Shown: positions 31,143-39,512, counted from the stretch's first letter. The stretch: 64,000 nt of DNA from Deinococcus detaillensis (GCF_007280555.1 NZ_VKDB01000015.1:27742-91741), one strand, 5' to 3'. Notes: a model not told the origin generated them from the sequence alone. A program made the numbers and translations.

Positions 31143-31736
31143 CTACAAACCCAGCAGGCCCAGCGCCGCCGTCTCCAGCAGGTCAGTACGCTTGGGCTCG
31201 ATTAGCGCTTTAGTCTGCGGATCGGTATCGGTGTTGACGGTGCTGCCGATATTAGAGAGGTCGCCGCTCCTCAGTTGGCTAAACAGCTTGTCAAATTCAA
31301 CGCCAGGCACGCCCAGCGCTCTATTGACTTGGCTGCGAACGGCGTCGAAGCGCTCGCGGCTGAGGTTTTGCTTGGTCAGCGCCGCTTTCTGAGCGGCTTT
31401 GGCGTCGCCCACCGAGCCGCCCAGTTCGCGCAGCGCTCCCGTCACCTGCAAAAAGCTGGGGGTGTTGCCGTCTTTGATGCCTTGCCAGAGGTCTTGCAAA
31501 CTCGAAAAACTCTCGCCCAGCGCTTGGCGTTCGGCGCTGCGAACGGCCAAGAACTTGCTGAGTTCAGCTTGAGTGAGCGGCGCTTGCACTTGGGGCTTGC
31601 TGGTCTGATCAGGGGTGTTGGCTCCAGCACTCTGCGCCAGCAGCGGGCCGCTAGGCTGCGGAGTTGAAGCCGCCGCCGTACTGACCAACACCAAAGTCAA
31701 GGGCAGCGCGAGGCGGCTGAAACGGAAATTGGACAT
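31143..31736 (-). CDS. Secreted hypothetical protein, paralogue of 30444-31058
   Basis: 197 residues with a cleavable signal peptide (about 1-23, cleavage near STAAAS). After a Pro/Gln/Ser-rich spacer the helical domain repeats the paralogue's motifs: VRSAERQALGESFSSLQ, GNTPSFLQVTGALRELGGSVGDAKAAQ, LSRERFDAVRSQVNRALGVP. One copy is thus membrane-tethered and one exported. Start at 31736 is set by TACTCT at 31748-31743, six bases upstream; the frame is open further, but only into the repeat element. Confidence 0.68.
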   Translation of the reverse strand: MSNFRFSRLALPLTLVLVSTAAASTPQPSGPLLAQSAGANTPDQTSKPQVQAPLTQAELSKFLAVRSAERQALGESFSSLQDLWQGIKDGNTPSFLQVTGALRELGGSVGDAKAAQKAALTKQNLSRERFDAVRSQVNRALGVPGVEFDKLFSQLRSGDLSNIGSTVNTDTDPQTKALIEPKRTDLLETAALGLLGL

Positions 31737-31792
31737 AGCCTCAGAGTAGAGCGGCAAGCTGAAGGGCAGTTGAATAGTCGGGTGAAGTTGGC

Positions 31793-31920
31793 TTAGAGCA
31801 TTTGTCAAAAAAGAGTTTCTTTTTTGACCGACCAATGGGAGTGGAATAGAGAGAGCATTTGGGAGGATGGATGGCTGAGCGTGCTTTTTGCTCGGCCATT
31901 TATTCGGACAGATGCTCTAA
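31793..31920. repeat. Two-hairpin palindromic repeat, copy B
   Basis: A 128-bp element bounded by TTAGAGCATTTGTC (31793-31806) and GACAGATGCTCTAA (31907-31920), 13 of 14 positions complementary. Hairpin 1: GTCAAAAAAGA with TCTTTTTTGAC (31804-31828). Hairpin 2 runs from AGAGCATTTG (about 31853) to the right end, closed by ATGGCTGAGC/GCTCGGCCAT around a GTGCTTTTT loop. Same order of motifs as copy A. Its right end provides the TAG stop codon of the thiamine pyrophosphokinase gene. Confidence 0.75.
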
Positions 31921-32546
31921 GCCCGCCGCACTTCGCTCAGCACCGTCAGCAGTGCCACGCCTCCTTGCAACTCGGCGCTCAGCAAACCGCCCGCCGCTTC
32001 GTTGCTGACGGTCAGGCCGCTGCCCATCGGCACGTCCACACCCGTCAGCGGCCAGCGAGCGCCGCGTAGCGTCAGCCCCCGCAGCGGCGAGGCGGCCAGC
32101 ACGCTGAAGGTCTGCCCAGTCTGCAACGCCAGATTCACCGGAGAGCTTGGCAGCAGCGGATAGCCCGCTTCGTTGCCGCTGTGCAGCGTCACCTTGAGCC
32201 CTTCGCCGGCGAGTCGGCAGGCCCCCAGCGCCAAAGCGAAGGCGTGGTCAAAGCGGCCCCCGAACGCGCCCAGAATGATGAGTTCGGTTGCGCCTCTTTC
32301 GCGGGCCACCGACACGGCCAACTCGAAGTCGGTGCTGTCTTTGGCCGCCGGATGCACCTCGCGGGGCGCGTCCAGCGTCAGGCCGTCTGAGGAATCAAAA
32401 TCGCCCACCCAGGCGTCTACTTTGACATCCAGGGCAGCGGCGTGCCGCGCTCCCCCGTCGGCGGCGACGACGAGGTGCGGGCGGGGCAGGGCGGCGAGGG
32501 CGGGCGTGAGAACCAGTCGCCCACCCACCAAAATCCAAGCGAGCAT
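31917..32546 (-). CDS. Thiamine pyrophosphokinase
   Basis: Converts thiamine plus ATP to thiamine pyrophosphate. 209 residues, in the usual range. Key motifs: VVAADGGARHAAAL (about 27-40), DAWVGDFDSSDG (about 46-57), KDSTDFELAVSVA (about 68-80) and LGAFGGRFDHAFALALGA (about 91-108), which form the diphosphate-transfer site. The start at 32546 follows TAGAGT (32559-32554) by seven bases; a 30-codon upstream extension lies before the promoter. The stop codon comes from the repeat element. Confidence 0.9.
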   Translation of the reverse strand: MLAWILVGGRLVLTPALAALPRPHLVVAADGGARHAAALDVKVDAWVGDFDSSDGLTLDAPREVHPAAKDSTDFELAVSVARERGATELIILGAFGGRFDHAFALALGACRLAGEGLKVTLHSGNEAGYPLLPSSPVNLALQTGQTFSVLAASPLRGLTLRGARWPLTGVDVPMGSGLTVSNEAAGGLLSAELQGGVALLTVLSEVRRA

Positions 32547-32636
32547 GGCGGCCACTCTAGCGCAGCGCCGAGAACCGAACTGAGGGTGGCACTGAGGAGA
32601 GCAACCAAAGCGGACAGCACCCACAGCGGACAACAC

Positions 32637-33701
32637 CTACGGCAAGTTCAGCGCGGCCTTGATGTCGGCCAGCATCGTGTCCACATTTTTGCTCAGCCCG
32701 TCCAGCGCGGGCGTGGCGGCGCGGGCCGGATTAAACGCCGACAAATACACGATGCGCGGCCCACTGCGGGTATTCAGGCTGCCCTCACTCGCCACCGCCA
32801 ACTGCGCGAAGCGCTCGCTGCCGTCTGGCAGCGTGTAGGTCAGGCCGACGAGGCGGTAAGCGCCCGCATCTTCGCCGGGGGTGACGCTGAATTTCAGCTT
32901 GGCGGCGGCGCTGAGCGTTGCAGGTGTGGCCGCCGCCAGCATCGCTTTGACAGCCACGGGGTTGAGTGGATCGCTGGTAAACAGGCCGCCGATGTCACCT
33001 AGACTCAGGGCCGAGAGCGCTGCGCCCAGCAGTTGTACGGTGCTGGCCGCCTGCGCATCAGTGGGGCTGCTCGGCGTGGTGGTCACGGTGCTGCTCGTTA
33101 CAGTGGTGACCGTTGCAGAGGGTGTTTGAACGGTGGCTGCCGTGCCGAGCGGCGCACCGGCGGCCACCGTCAGGTAAGGCTTGATGGCGGCGCTGCCGCT
33201 AAATTTCTGCACCAATTTGCCCGCGCAGTCGGCGGCGGCTTTGCTTTCGTCGCTGTCAAAACTCACGCCGCTCCACCAATACCAGGAACTGTATCCGGCG
33301 CTGGTGCCTTCGCAGGTGTCTTGCCAAATCACCGTGCCAGTGGCCGCGTCGTCGATTTCAAAGCTGGCCTTGACCGTTTTGGCATTCAGGCAACCGACAA
33401 TCGGCAAGCACACGCCGCCCCCGCCGGTGATGTCGTTGATGCCCGCCTTCATCACCAAGTTGGCTCCCGCCGACTGGCGCACTGGCCGCACAGAGCCGCT
33501 GGCTTTGAGGGCTTGAGTGATGGCCGTGTCAAACGATGACCAGACGCTGTAGCCGCAGTAGCCGCCGCTGCAATAGTTGTCACCGATATACACCACGGCT
33601 TGCGGGCCACTGTAGGTGGGGGCTTGCTGAGCCGAAGCCGCTCCCAACAGAGCGAGACTGAGAACACCGAAAAACCGTAGATTGTTTGCGCTTTGTTTCA
33701 T
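32637..33701 (-). CDS. Secreted hypothetical protein with Ser/Thr-rich linker
   Basis: 354 residues. A signal peptide (1-24, AASA|QQ) is followed by a domain of about 150 residues containing several cysteines (YCSGGYCGYS, CLPIVGCLN, WQDTCEGT), then a V/T/S-rich linker (about 183-220), and a second alpha/beta domain (about 225-354). The first domain's layout (AVVYIGDN ... GANLVMKAGINDITGGGG) loosely recalls outer-membrane assembly proteins that bind small regulatory molecules, but I cannot name the family. Start supported by TAGGAGAGG. Confidence 0.65.
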   Translation of the reverse strand: MKQSANNLRFFGVLSLALLGAASAQQAPTYSGPQAVVYIGDNYCSGGYCGYSVWSSFDTAITQALKASGSVRPVRQSAGANLVMKAGINDITGGGGVCLPIVGCLNAKTVKASFEIDDAATGTVIWQDTCEGTSAGYSSWYWWSGVSFDSDESKAAADCAGKLVQKFSGSAAIKPYLTVAAGAPLGTAATVQTPSATVTTVTSSTVTTTPSSPTDAQAASTVQLLGAALSALSLGDIGGLFTSDPLNPVAVKAMLAAATPATLSAAAKLKFSVTPGEDAGAYRLVGLTYTLPDGSERFAQLAVASEGSLNTRSGPRIVYLSAFNPARAATPALDGLSKNVDTMLADIKAALNLP

Positions 33702-33773
33702 GACCTCTCCTAACCGCCAGCGGACTAAAAGCGTGGTTTCGTTCAGTCTAAAGGCCAGTGCGTCAAAACGGTG

Positions 33774-34751
33774 TCAAATGCTGAGGCGGTCATCCGGCAC
33801 TTCACGCACCCTGCTTTGATCCAAGTTCAGTCGCAGCGCACCGCCGCTGGCTTGTTCGGCCTCGCGGCTGCTCAGGTGCAAGGTGATTTCACCGAGTTCG
33901 TGCGCCACCCGCACTGTCTGGCCCTCTTCGGTGCTTTGCCGAAAAGTGACGCTGTAACTCGGCCCCTCGCCCAAACGGAAAGCACTTTCGGGAACCAGCA
34001 GCGCCGTATCTCCCCGCCCAAATACGTTCGGCTGACCCAGAAACTCGGCCACCCACGCCGTTGCGGGCGTCCCGAAGACTTCAGCGGCCCCGCCCACCTG
34101 CACCACTCGCCCGCTGCGCATCAGCGCCACGCGGTTAGCCAGCGCCAAAGCTTCGCGCTGATCGTGCGTGACGATCAAGACGGCGGTGCTGAGATTCTCA
34201 AACAGCGTCCGCAAATCCTGGCGCAGTTGGCCCCGGAGCTGCTCATCCAAGTTGCTCAGCGGCTCGTCGAGCAGCAGCAGTGGCGGGCGCGGCGCGAGGG
34301 CGCGGGCGAGGGCCACGCGCTGCTGCTGCCCACCCGACAGCTCCCCAATGCGCCGCCCTTCCAGCTCCAAGAGGCCCACCAGTTCAAGCGCTTCACGGGC
34401 TTGCTGCTCGGCCTGCGCTTTGCTCTTGCCGCGCCTGCGCGGGCCGTAAGCGACATTTGCCAGCACCCGCAGATGCGGAAAGAGGGCGTAATCTTGAAAC
34501 ACGAGGCCCAGGTTTCTGGCTTCCGGCGGCGCACGGCTCACGTCTTGCCCCGCCACCCACACCTCGCCGCTGTCTTGCCGCTCCAAGCCTGCCACCATCC
34601 GCAGCACCGTGCTCTTGCCGCTTCCCGACGGGCCGAGCAGGGCCAGCGTCTGGCTTGTCTGTAGGCTGAGGCTCACCCCGCCAGCCGCCACGACCGGGCC
34701 GTAAGCGCGGCTGAGGCCAAGCGTTTGCAGAGCGGGGAGATCAGTCGGCAC
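33774..34751 (-). CDS. ABC transporter ATP-binding protein (CysA/PotA-type) without adjacent permease
   Basis: 325 residues. Walker A LGPSGSGKST (about 40), Q-loop VFQDYALFPHL, signature LSGGQQQRVALARAL (about 135), Walker B LLLLDEPLSN, H-loop VTHDQREAL, then a C-terminal TOBE-like domain with LGQPNVF. This layout is that of importers for sulfate, molybdate, polyamines or iron. No permease or binding protein lies next to it, so it serves a system encoded elsewhere. The GTG at 34751 is preferred to the ATG at 34790: TACCCT at 34764-34759 lies seven bases upstream. Confidence 0.85.
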   Translation of the reverse strand: MPTDLPALQTLGLSRAYGPVVAAGGVSLSLQTSQTLALLGPSGSGKSTVLRMVAGLERQDSGEVWVAGQDVSRAPPEARNLGLVFQDYALFPHLRVLANVAYGPRRRGKSKAQAEQQAREALELVGLLELEGRRIGELSGGQQQRVALARALAPRPPLLLLDEPLSNLDEQLRGQLRQDLRTLFENLSTAVLIVTHDQREALALANRVALMRSGRVVQVGGAAEVFGTPATAWVAEFLGQPNVFGRGDTALLVPESAFRLGEGPSYSVTFRQSTEEGQTVRVAHELGEITLHLSSREAEQASGGALRLNLDQSRVREVPDDRLSI

Positions 34752-34795
34752 GGCGCTCAGGGTAACGCTTTGGGCAGCGGGGAAAGGCAAACTGA

Positions 34796-34828
34796 CAAAA
34801 AAAGCCCCCGACCATTGCGGCGGGGGAG
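34796..34828 (-). terminator. Terminator of the rhodanese-sufT operon
   Basis: CCCCCG (34805-34810) pairs with CGGGGG (34821-34826); on the minus strand this is followed by seven or more T. Confidence 0.85.
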
Positions 34829-34877
34829 ACTTGATCTTTTTGTCTTGAACTGGAATTTGGGTGCGAACTCTTTTCCG

Positions 34878-35249
34878 TTAAAGGTTAAAGCCGAACATCC
34901 GCATCTGGCGTTTGCCGTCTTCGGTCATCTTCTCGGGGCTCCAGGGCGGCGACCACACGAAATCTACGTTGACGCGGTTGACACCGTCCAAGCGCATCAC
35001 GGCCATCTCGGCGTCCGAGCGAATCAGGTCTTGCACCGGGCAGCCCACCGAGGTCAGGGTCATGGTAACGTCAACCACGCCCTCAGCATTGATGTCCACG
35101 CCGTAAATCAGGCCCAAGTCCACCACGTTCACTGGAATTTCAGGGTCTTTGACGACTTTCAGCGATTCCAAAATTTGCGCTTCGTTGGGCAGATTGCCCG
35201 CAGCGGGCGCGGGGGCAGGATTGATACCGTTACTGGTTTCGTCGCTCAT
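34878..35249 (-). CDS. SufT/MIP18-type (DUF59) iron-sulfur assembly protein
   Basis: 123 residues with a flexible N-terminus, then the DUF59 domain: LKVVKDPEIPVNVVDLGLIYGVDI, VTMTLTSVGCPVQDLIRSDAE with the conserved Cys, and WSPPWSPEKMTEDGKRQMRMFGF. Members help mature Fe-S proteins. It overlaps the rhodanese gene by ATGA, tying a sulfur-transfer protein to Fe-S assembly. Ribosome site AGGAG before the ATG at 35249. Confidence 0.87.
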   Translation of the reverse strand: MSDETSNGINPAPAPAAGNLPNEAQILESLKVVKDPEIPVNVVDLGLIYGVDINAEGVVDVTMTLTSVGCPVQDLIRSDAEMAVMRLDGVNRVNVDFVWSPPWSPEKMTEDGKRQMRMFGFNL

Positions 35250-35572
35250 ACTGCTCCTGTTTGGGTGGGCAGGCCGGTGTCTTGCCAAGCAATCGTGCCG
35301 CCGGTCAGGTTGACGGCTTTGTTGTAGCCGTGATCGAGCAGAAACTGGGTGGCCCGTCCGCTGCGTGCGCCGCTGCGGCAGATCAGCACCAGTTCTTTGT
35401 CTTTGGGCAACTCGGCGTAGCGCGTCTCAAATTCGCTCAGCGCCATGAGCTGTGCGCCCTCGGCGTGAACTTCTTCGTACTCGTTGGCTTCGCGCACGTC
35501 GATCAGCAGTGCGCCGTGTTGAAGGCGGCGTTGAGCTTCTTTTGGACTCACTTCTTGCATAAACTCCAGCAT
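35246..35572 (-). CDS. Rhodanese-domain protein
   Basis: 108-residue single-domain sulfurtransferase. LIDVREANEYEEVHAEGAQLM at about 23-43 is the domain's acidic start, and the active-site loop is ICRSGARSGRAT with catalytic Cys at about 64. Carries persulfide sulfur, here probably for the co-encoded SufT-like protein. Confidence 0.92.
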   Translation of the reverse strand: MLEFMQEVSPKEAQRRLQHGALLIDVREANEYEEVHAEGAQLMALSEFETRYAELPKDKELVLICRSGARSGRATQFLLDHGYNKAVNLTGGTIAWQDTGLPTQTGAV

Positions 35573-35634
35573 AGCCCAGACCTGAGCGCCGATTGTGACG
35601 GGCCGCGAGTTGACCTCGGTACGCTAAGATTTTG

Positions 35635-35922
35635 ATGATGAATCCCAGTCCTCCCCACCTCTTCATTGACCTGCGGGCCGCCGCACTGCGCGCAGTCGAG
35701 CCGCTCAGCTCGCTCATTTCCAATCCCCACCGGGTGCTGAGTTTGGCGCAAATCGAAGAAGGCCAGCACGGCCTCACCTCGGCGGACGGCCCAGTGGTGG
35801 TGATTTGTGAACGGGGGATTCGCAGCAGCCTGGCAGTCCGGTTTCTGCGCTCGGACGGCGTAGACGCGCAGGCGTATGAAGGCGGCGTTCTGGCAATGAA
35901 GCAAGCGCTCTCGGCGCGGTGA
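35635..35922 (+). CDS. Divergent rhodanese-like protein
   Basis: 95 residues. Shorter than a full rhodanese but keeps HLFIDLRAAALRAV at the start and a Cys loop VVVICERGIRSSLAVRFLRSDG (Cys about 57), followed by AYEGG near the C-terminus. It probably carries sulfur, though the CxxGxR core is reshaped. TAAGAT at 35625-35630 is five to eight bases before two tandem ATGs (35635, 35638), so the start is one of these. Overlaps the next gene as GTGA. Confidence 0.7.
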   Translation: MMNPSPPHLFIDLRAAALRAVEPLSSLISNPHRVLSLAQIEEGQHGLTSADGPVVVICERGIRSSLAVRFLRSDGVDAQAYEGGVLAMKQALSAR

Positions 35923-36395
35923 AGGGAGAAGGGCCGCCCGCCATTCACGCCCTGCATGGTTTCTTGGGCAGCGGCAAAACCACTTTGGCCCGCCAACTCG
36001 AAACCGAGTTGCCCGCCCTGCGCTTTTCCAGCGACGAGTGGATGGTCACGCTCTACGGCCAAGACCCACCCGAAGCCCTTTTCAGTGAGTACCGCTCTCG
36101 CATCTACGCGTTGATGCGCCGCTACTGGACACGCGCCCTCGCTCTGGGCCTGCCGGTGGTGCTCGACGAAGGCTTCTGGACGCGCCGCGAACGTGACGAC
36201 CTGCGGGCAGAAGCGGAGCAGCTCGGCGTTCCGCTGATTCTCTACGCGCTCAGCACGCCCGAAAGCGTGGCCCGTGAGCGCATTCGGCATCGCAACCAAG
36301 AGCCGCACAGCCTCTACATCGCCGAGAACACCTACAACCTGTTTCGCCCGCGCTTCGAGCCGCTGGAACCTGACGAGCCTCACATCCTCGTCTGA
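35919..36395 (+). CDS. P-loop kinase-like ATP-binding protein
   Basis: 158 residues of the AAA_33/zeta-like small-kinase group. Walker A HGFLGSGKTTLARQL at about 13-27, a lid-type RxxxR segment RERDDLRAEAEQ and RERIRHRNQE, with substrate region FSSDEWMVTLYG. Such proteins phosphorylate nucleosides, sugars or antibiotics; the substrate is not visible. No antitoxin partner is adjacent. Starts with GTG overlapping the preceding stop. Confidence 0.75.
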   Translation: MKGEGPPAIHALHGFLGSGKTTLARQLETELPALRFSSDEWMVTLYGQDPPEALFSEYRSRIYALMRRYWTRALALGLPVVLDEGFWTRRERDDLRAEAEQLGVPLILYALSTPESVARERIRHRNQEPHSLYIAENTYNLFRPRFEPLEPDEPHILV

Positions 36396-36405
36396 AGCCA
36401 ACACC

Positions 36406-36439
36406 AAAAAACCCCAGCCAATTCGACTGAGGTCTTTTT
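36406..36439. terminator. Bidirectional terminator between kinase gene and tRNA
   Basis: ACCCCAG (36411-36417) pairs with CTGAGGT (36427-36433), one G-U pair, flanked by A6 on the left and T5 on the right, so it can stop transcription from both sides. Confidence 0.75.
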
Positions 36440-36445
36440 GTACTT

Positions 36446-36524
<79 letters not shown>

Positions 36525-36559
36525 ACCTTGGTGCTTGGCCGGATTTCCGGCGCTTAGGA

Positions 36560-36588
36560 ATAGTACAGCCGAGTTCAAAACCTGTCAA
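36560..36588 (-). promoter_or_regulatory. Strong sigma-70-type promoter of tRNA-fMet
   Basis: TTGACA (36588-36583), 17-base spacer, TACTAT (36565-36560). The best -35/-10 pair in the window. Confidence 0.85.
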
Positions 36589-36638
36589 CCCCCACGAGGT
36601 TACAAAGTGGATCGGCGCAGTGCGGCCCCGGGGACGGC

Positions 36639-36668
36639 TTGATTGTCTTGGCCGCTGGCCTGTATAGT
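36639..36668 (+). promoter_or_regulatory. rpmI-rplT promoter
   Basis: TTGATT (36639-36644), 18-base spacer, TATAGT (36663-36668). It gives a 5' leader of about 105 nt. Confidence 0.7.
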
Positions 36669-36687
36669 TTCTTCTTGGCCACAAGTG

Positions 36688-36777
36688 GGGCTAGGCATCA
36701 ACAGCGTCCGTGTAAGTTGGCGCGGCCCAGACCCCCAGACGACACCGCCAACAAGGTGTCCGCCTGGCCCAAGGAGG
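36688..36777 (+). promoter_or_regulatory. Structured rpmI leader, candidate ribosomal-protein operator
   Basis: GGGCTAGGC (36688-36696) pairs with GCCTGGCCC (36762-36770) over nine bases, closing a domain that ends exactly at the AAGGAGG ribosome site (36771-36777). Inside, GTTGGCG (36716-36722) pairs with CGCCAAC (36746-36752). L20 represses this operon in other bacteria through such leaders; that role here is inferred. Confidence 0.5.
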
Positions 36778-36782
36778 CAGCA

Positions 36783-36983
36783 ATGCCGAAGATGAAGACC
36801 AAAAAGAGTGCCGTGCGCCGGATTAAAATCACGGCGACGGGTAAAGTGATGGCGTTCAAGAGTGGCAAACGCCATCAGAACACCGGCAAGAGCGGCTCGG
36901 ACATCAGCAACAAAGGCAAAGGCTTTGTGCTGGCCAAGAGCGAGTGGGCGCGTATGAAACTTGCTCTGCCGGGAGGGAAATAA
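36783..36983 (+). CDS. rpmI: Ribosomal protein L35
   Basis: 66-residue basic 50S subunit protein ([20 protein letters not shown] start, [11 protein letters not shown]). Strong AAGGAGG ribosome site. Followed by rplT after three bases. Unlike the common infC-rpmI-rplT order, no infC lies upstream; the tRNA-fMet gene is there instead. Confidence 0.98.
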   Translation: MPKMKTKKSAVRRIKITATGKVMAFKSGKRHQNTGKSGSDISNKGKGFVLAKSEWARMKLALPGGK

Positions 36984-36986
36984 ACT

Positions 36987-37358
36987 ATGCCACGCACCAA
37001 AACAGGTATTGTCCGCCGCCGCCGTCACAAGAAGGTGCTCAAGCGGGCCAAGGGCTTTTGGGGTTCACGCTCCAAGCAGTACAAGATGGCCTTCCAGACG
37101 CTGCTCAACGCCGCGACTTACGAGTACCGCGATCGCCGCAATAAAAAGCGCGATTACCGCCGCCTCTGGATTCAGCGCATCAACGCCGGTGCCCGCCTCC
37201 ACGGCATGAACTACTCCAACTTCATCGCCGGACTGAAGTTGGCCGGTATCGACCTCAACCGCAAGGTGCTGGCCGATATTGCCGCCCGCGAGCCGGAAGC
37301 CTTTGCCATGCTGGTGGAGAACGCCAAGAGCGCCCACAGCAACAAGCAAGCCGCTTAA
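36987..37358 (+). CDS. rplT: Ribosomal protein L20
   Basis: 123-residue 50S assembly protein. [26 protein letters not shown]... is the long basic N-terminal arm; the globular end has [24 protein letters not shown]. In other bacteria L20 also represses its own operon. Ends at a strong terminator. Confidence 0.98.
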   Translation: MPRTKTGIVRRRRHKKVLKRAKGFWGSRSKQYKMAFQTLLNAATYEYRDRRNKKRDYRRLWIQRINAGARLHGMNYSNFIAGLKLAGIDLNRKVLADIAAREPEAFAMLVENAKSAHSNKQAA

Positions 37359-37371
37359 ACTCAATCGGCAC

Positions 37372-37409
37372 CGCCCAAACCGCTTCCAGAGAAGCGGTTT
37401 GGGCGTTTT
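37372..37409 (+). terminator. Terminator of rpmI-rplT
   Basis: Perfect 15-bp stem (37372-37386 with 37391-37405), loop CAGA, then TTTTCTTTT. Confidence 0.95.
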
Positions 37410-37473
37410 CTTTTGAAGGGCGTGCGTTTGCTGGCTCGGTCGTACCAGTATCCCTGTTTTTGGGATCACTCCT

Positions 37474-38676
37474 TTACCCGTTTCTACGCCGCAGGCCCCA
37501 GCCCAGCGCTCCGCCCAGCACCACGCCCCAGACGGCGCTGCCCAGTCCCCACCAGCTCAGCCCCGAGGCGGTGACGAAAACGGTGACGGCGGCGGCCTCG
37601 CGCCAATCGGCTTCGCCCAGCGCCGAAACCAGACTGTTCGTTGCCGTGCCGAGCAGTGCCAGGCCTGCCAGTGCGGCGATGAAGGCGGGCGGCACGGCCC
37701 CCACTGCGCCCGCCACCCAGCCCGCGAAAATGCCCAGCAACAAATAGAAAAAGGCGCATGACAAGCCCGCCATGTAGCGCCGCGCCGGGTCGGGGTGGCT
37801 TTCTTCGCCCGCGCCGATGGCGGCGGTGATGGCGGCGAGGTTGGTGGTGTGCGCTCCGAAGGGAGCCGACAGCAGCGAAGTCAGGCCGGTGGACCAGATC
37901 AGCGGCGAGGTCGGAACCCGCCCATAGCCGAAGGTTCGCAGCACCGCCACGCCCGGCAGGTTTTGTGAGGCCAGTGTCAGCAGGGTCATCGGCAGGGCCA
38001 GCGAGAGCAGCCCGTGAAGCGTGAAGTGGGGAGCGGTGAAGACCAGCGTGCCGAACACGCCCGCTCCGCCAGCGGCCCCGACTTGCCCGGTCAGCACGGC
38101 CACGGCCACACCTGCCAGCAGCGAAAGCAGAACGGCGTAGCGTGGCGCAAGCACCCGGCCGATCAAAAAGCCGCCTATCATCGCGCCCACCAGCAGCGGC
38201 GCAGTCGGCAGCACTTTGAAGGCGCTGATCACGAAGGGAATCAGCACGCCTGCCAGCAGCGCGGCGGCCAGCGGCCCCGGAATCCGCGCCGTGATCCGCT
38301 CGAAGGCCCCGCTGATGCCGATGGCGGTGATCAGGGCGGCGCTGATCAGGTACGCGCCGATCATCTCCGGCAAAGTCAAGGCGCTGGCCTGCGTGGCGAT
38401 CAGCGCCAGTCCGGGCGTCGTCCAAGCCGTCAGAATCGGAGCGCGGTAGCGCCAGCTCAGCAGCCACCCGCTGACGGCGATGCTGATGTAGACGCTGAAA
38501 ATCCAACTGCTGGTCTGGGCGGGGCTCAGGTGGGCGGCTTGGGCGGCGGCGATCACGAGGCCGATGCTACTGGCCGCGCCGACCAACACCGCGATAAATC
38601 CGGCCAGCACCGCCGAGAAGGAAACGTCGCGCTTCAGGTCGCTCAAGGTCGGGGGGCTCAATAGGAGTTCACTCAT
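37474..38676 (-). CDS. benE: BenE-family benzoate/proton symporter
   Basis: 400-residue membrane transporter with about 12 helices. Family features: TTPGLALIATQA (about 85), PMTLLTLASQNLPGVAVLRTFGY (about 230-252) and APFGAHTTNLAAITAAI (about 273-289). Known members import benzoate, but no benzoate-degradation genes are present, so the substrate is open. Last gene of a four-gene operon with ATGA overlap to the PhzF-like gene. Confidence 0.88.
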   Translation of the reverse strand: MSELLLSPPTLSDLKRDVSFSAVLAGFIAVLVGAASSIGLVIAAAQAAHLSPAQTSSWIFSVYISIAVSGWLLSWRYRAPILTAWTTPGLALIATQASALTLPEMIGAYLISAALITAIGISGAFERITARIPGPLAAALLAGVLIPFVISAFKVLPTAPLLVGAMIGGFLIGRVLAPRYAVLLSLLAGVAVAVLTGQVGAAGGAGVFGTLVFTAPHFTLHGLLSLALPMTLLTLASQNLPGVAVLRTFGYGRVPTSPLIWSTGLTSLLSAPFGAHTTNLAAITAAIGAGEESHPDPARRYMAGLSCAFFYLLLGIFAGWVAGAVGAVPPAFIAALAGLALLGTATNSLVSALGEADWREAAAVTVFVTASGLSWWGLGSAVWGVVLGGALGWGLRRRNG

Positions 38677-39512
38677 GGTGTGAGTCTGCGGGCCGCGCCG
38701 CCCACCCAGACCTCGCTGGCTCCGCTCGACTGCGGAAGGTACTGAGCGCTGAGGCGGGAGGGTTGCCCCGGCATCATTTGAAGGCCGCGCACCAGCGGTT
38801 CGTCTTGGGGCAGCGCTCCGCGCACGCTAATGGCTCCCACCAAGCAGGCGAACATGTTGCTGCTAGCAGCGTCCTCGTCAAAGCCCTTCAGCGGCCCGAA
38901 CGCCCTCAAGCTCACCTCGGCGCGTTCGGCTTCTAAGGTGTAGACGATCAGGCCGGTGGTGGCGGTGGCGCGGCCCAGTTGCTTTATTTGTTCAAAATCA
39001 GGTTGAAACGCAGTCAAAGCCTCCAGCGTCGGCAGCTCCAAAATTAGATTGGGGCGGCCCGTGCTGGCGATCTGGATAAGTTCGCTAGTCAGGCCGAGGC
39101 CGCTGACATCTGCTCCCGGCGCGGCGCTCACGCTCACGTCGCCCTGCTTCAGCAGCCACTCGCCGCCGCAAAGCTGTGCGGGAAACTCTTGACCGTTCAT
39201 CCAGACGCTTGAGACATCGGCAATCTGACCCGCCGCGTGGAGGTGGCTCAAGGCCGCTAGCGCCGCGCTGTCGCTCTCGCCTTTGTCGCGCAGGGGAGTG
39301 AAGACGCGCAGGCGTGCGCCACCCGCGTCGGTCGCCTCGATAAAGACAGACAGCGGCGTGCCAGCTTGCTCGGCCTGAGCCTGCAAATCGCCCTCGGCAG
39401 CCGTGAACAGTGAAACGAGTTTGCCGCCTTCGGTGCGCGGTGCGGCGTAAACGCGGTAAGCAGCTTCGGCTTGGTAAGAAGTGGGGGAGAAATCGGTCAT
39501 CTGAGCATTCAT
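38673..39512 (-). CDS. PhzF-family isomerase-like protein
   Basis: 279 residues of the diaminopimelate-epimerase fold. The C-terminal half has LRAFGPLKGFDEDAASSNMFACLVG, the family's P-xEDxASGS-like motif; the N-terminal half is more diverged and the usual catalytic Glu near residue 45 is not obvious. Enzymatic role unknown. An ATG at 39500 is an alternative start four codons in. Coupled to BenE. Confidence 0.75.
   Translation of the reverse strand: MNAQMTDFSPTSYQAEAAYRVYAAPRTEGGKLVSLFTAAEGDLQAQAEQAGTPLSVFIEATDAGGARLRVFTPLRDKGESDSAALAALSHLHAAGQIADVSSVWMNGQEFPAQLCGGEWLLKQGDVSVSAAPGADVSGLGLTSELIQIASTGRPNLILELPTLEALTAFQPDFEQIKQLGRATATTGLIVYTLEAERAEVSLRAFGPLKGFDEDAASSNMFACLVGAISVRGALPQDEPLVRGLQMMPGQPSRLSAQYLPQSSGASEVWVGGAARRLTP

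Noticed and set aside
35919..36395. Zeta-type toxin of a toxin-antitoxin pair
   Set aside because: The P-loop fold is similar, but there is no epsilon-like antitoxin; the neighbour is a rhodanese-like protein.
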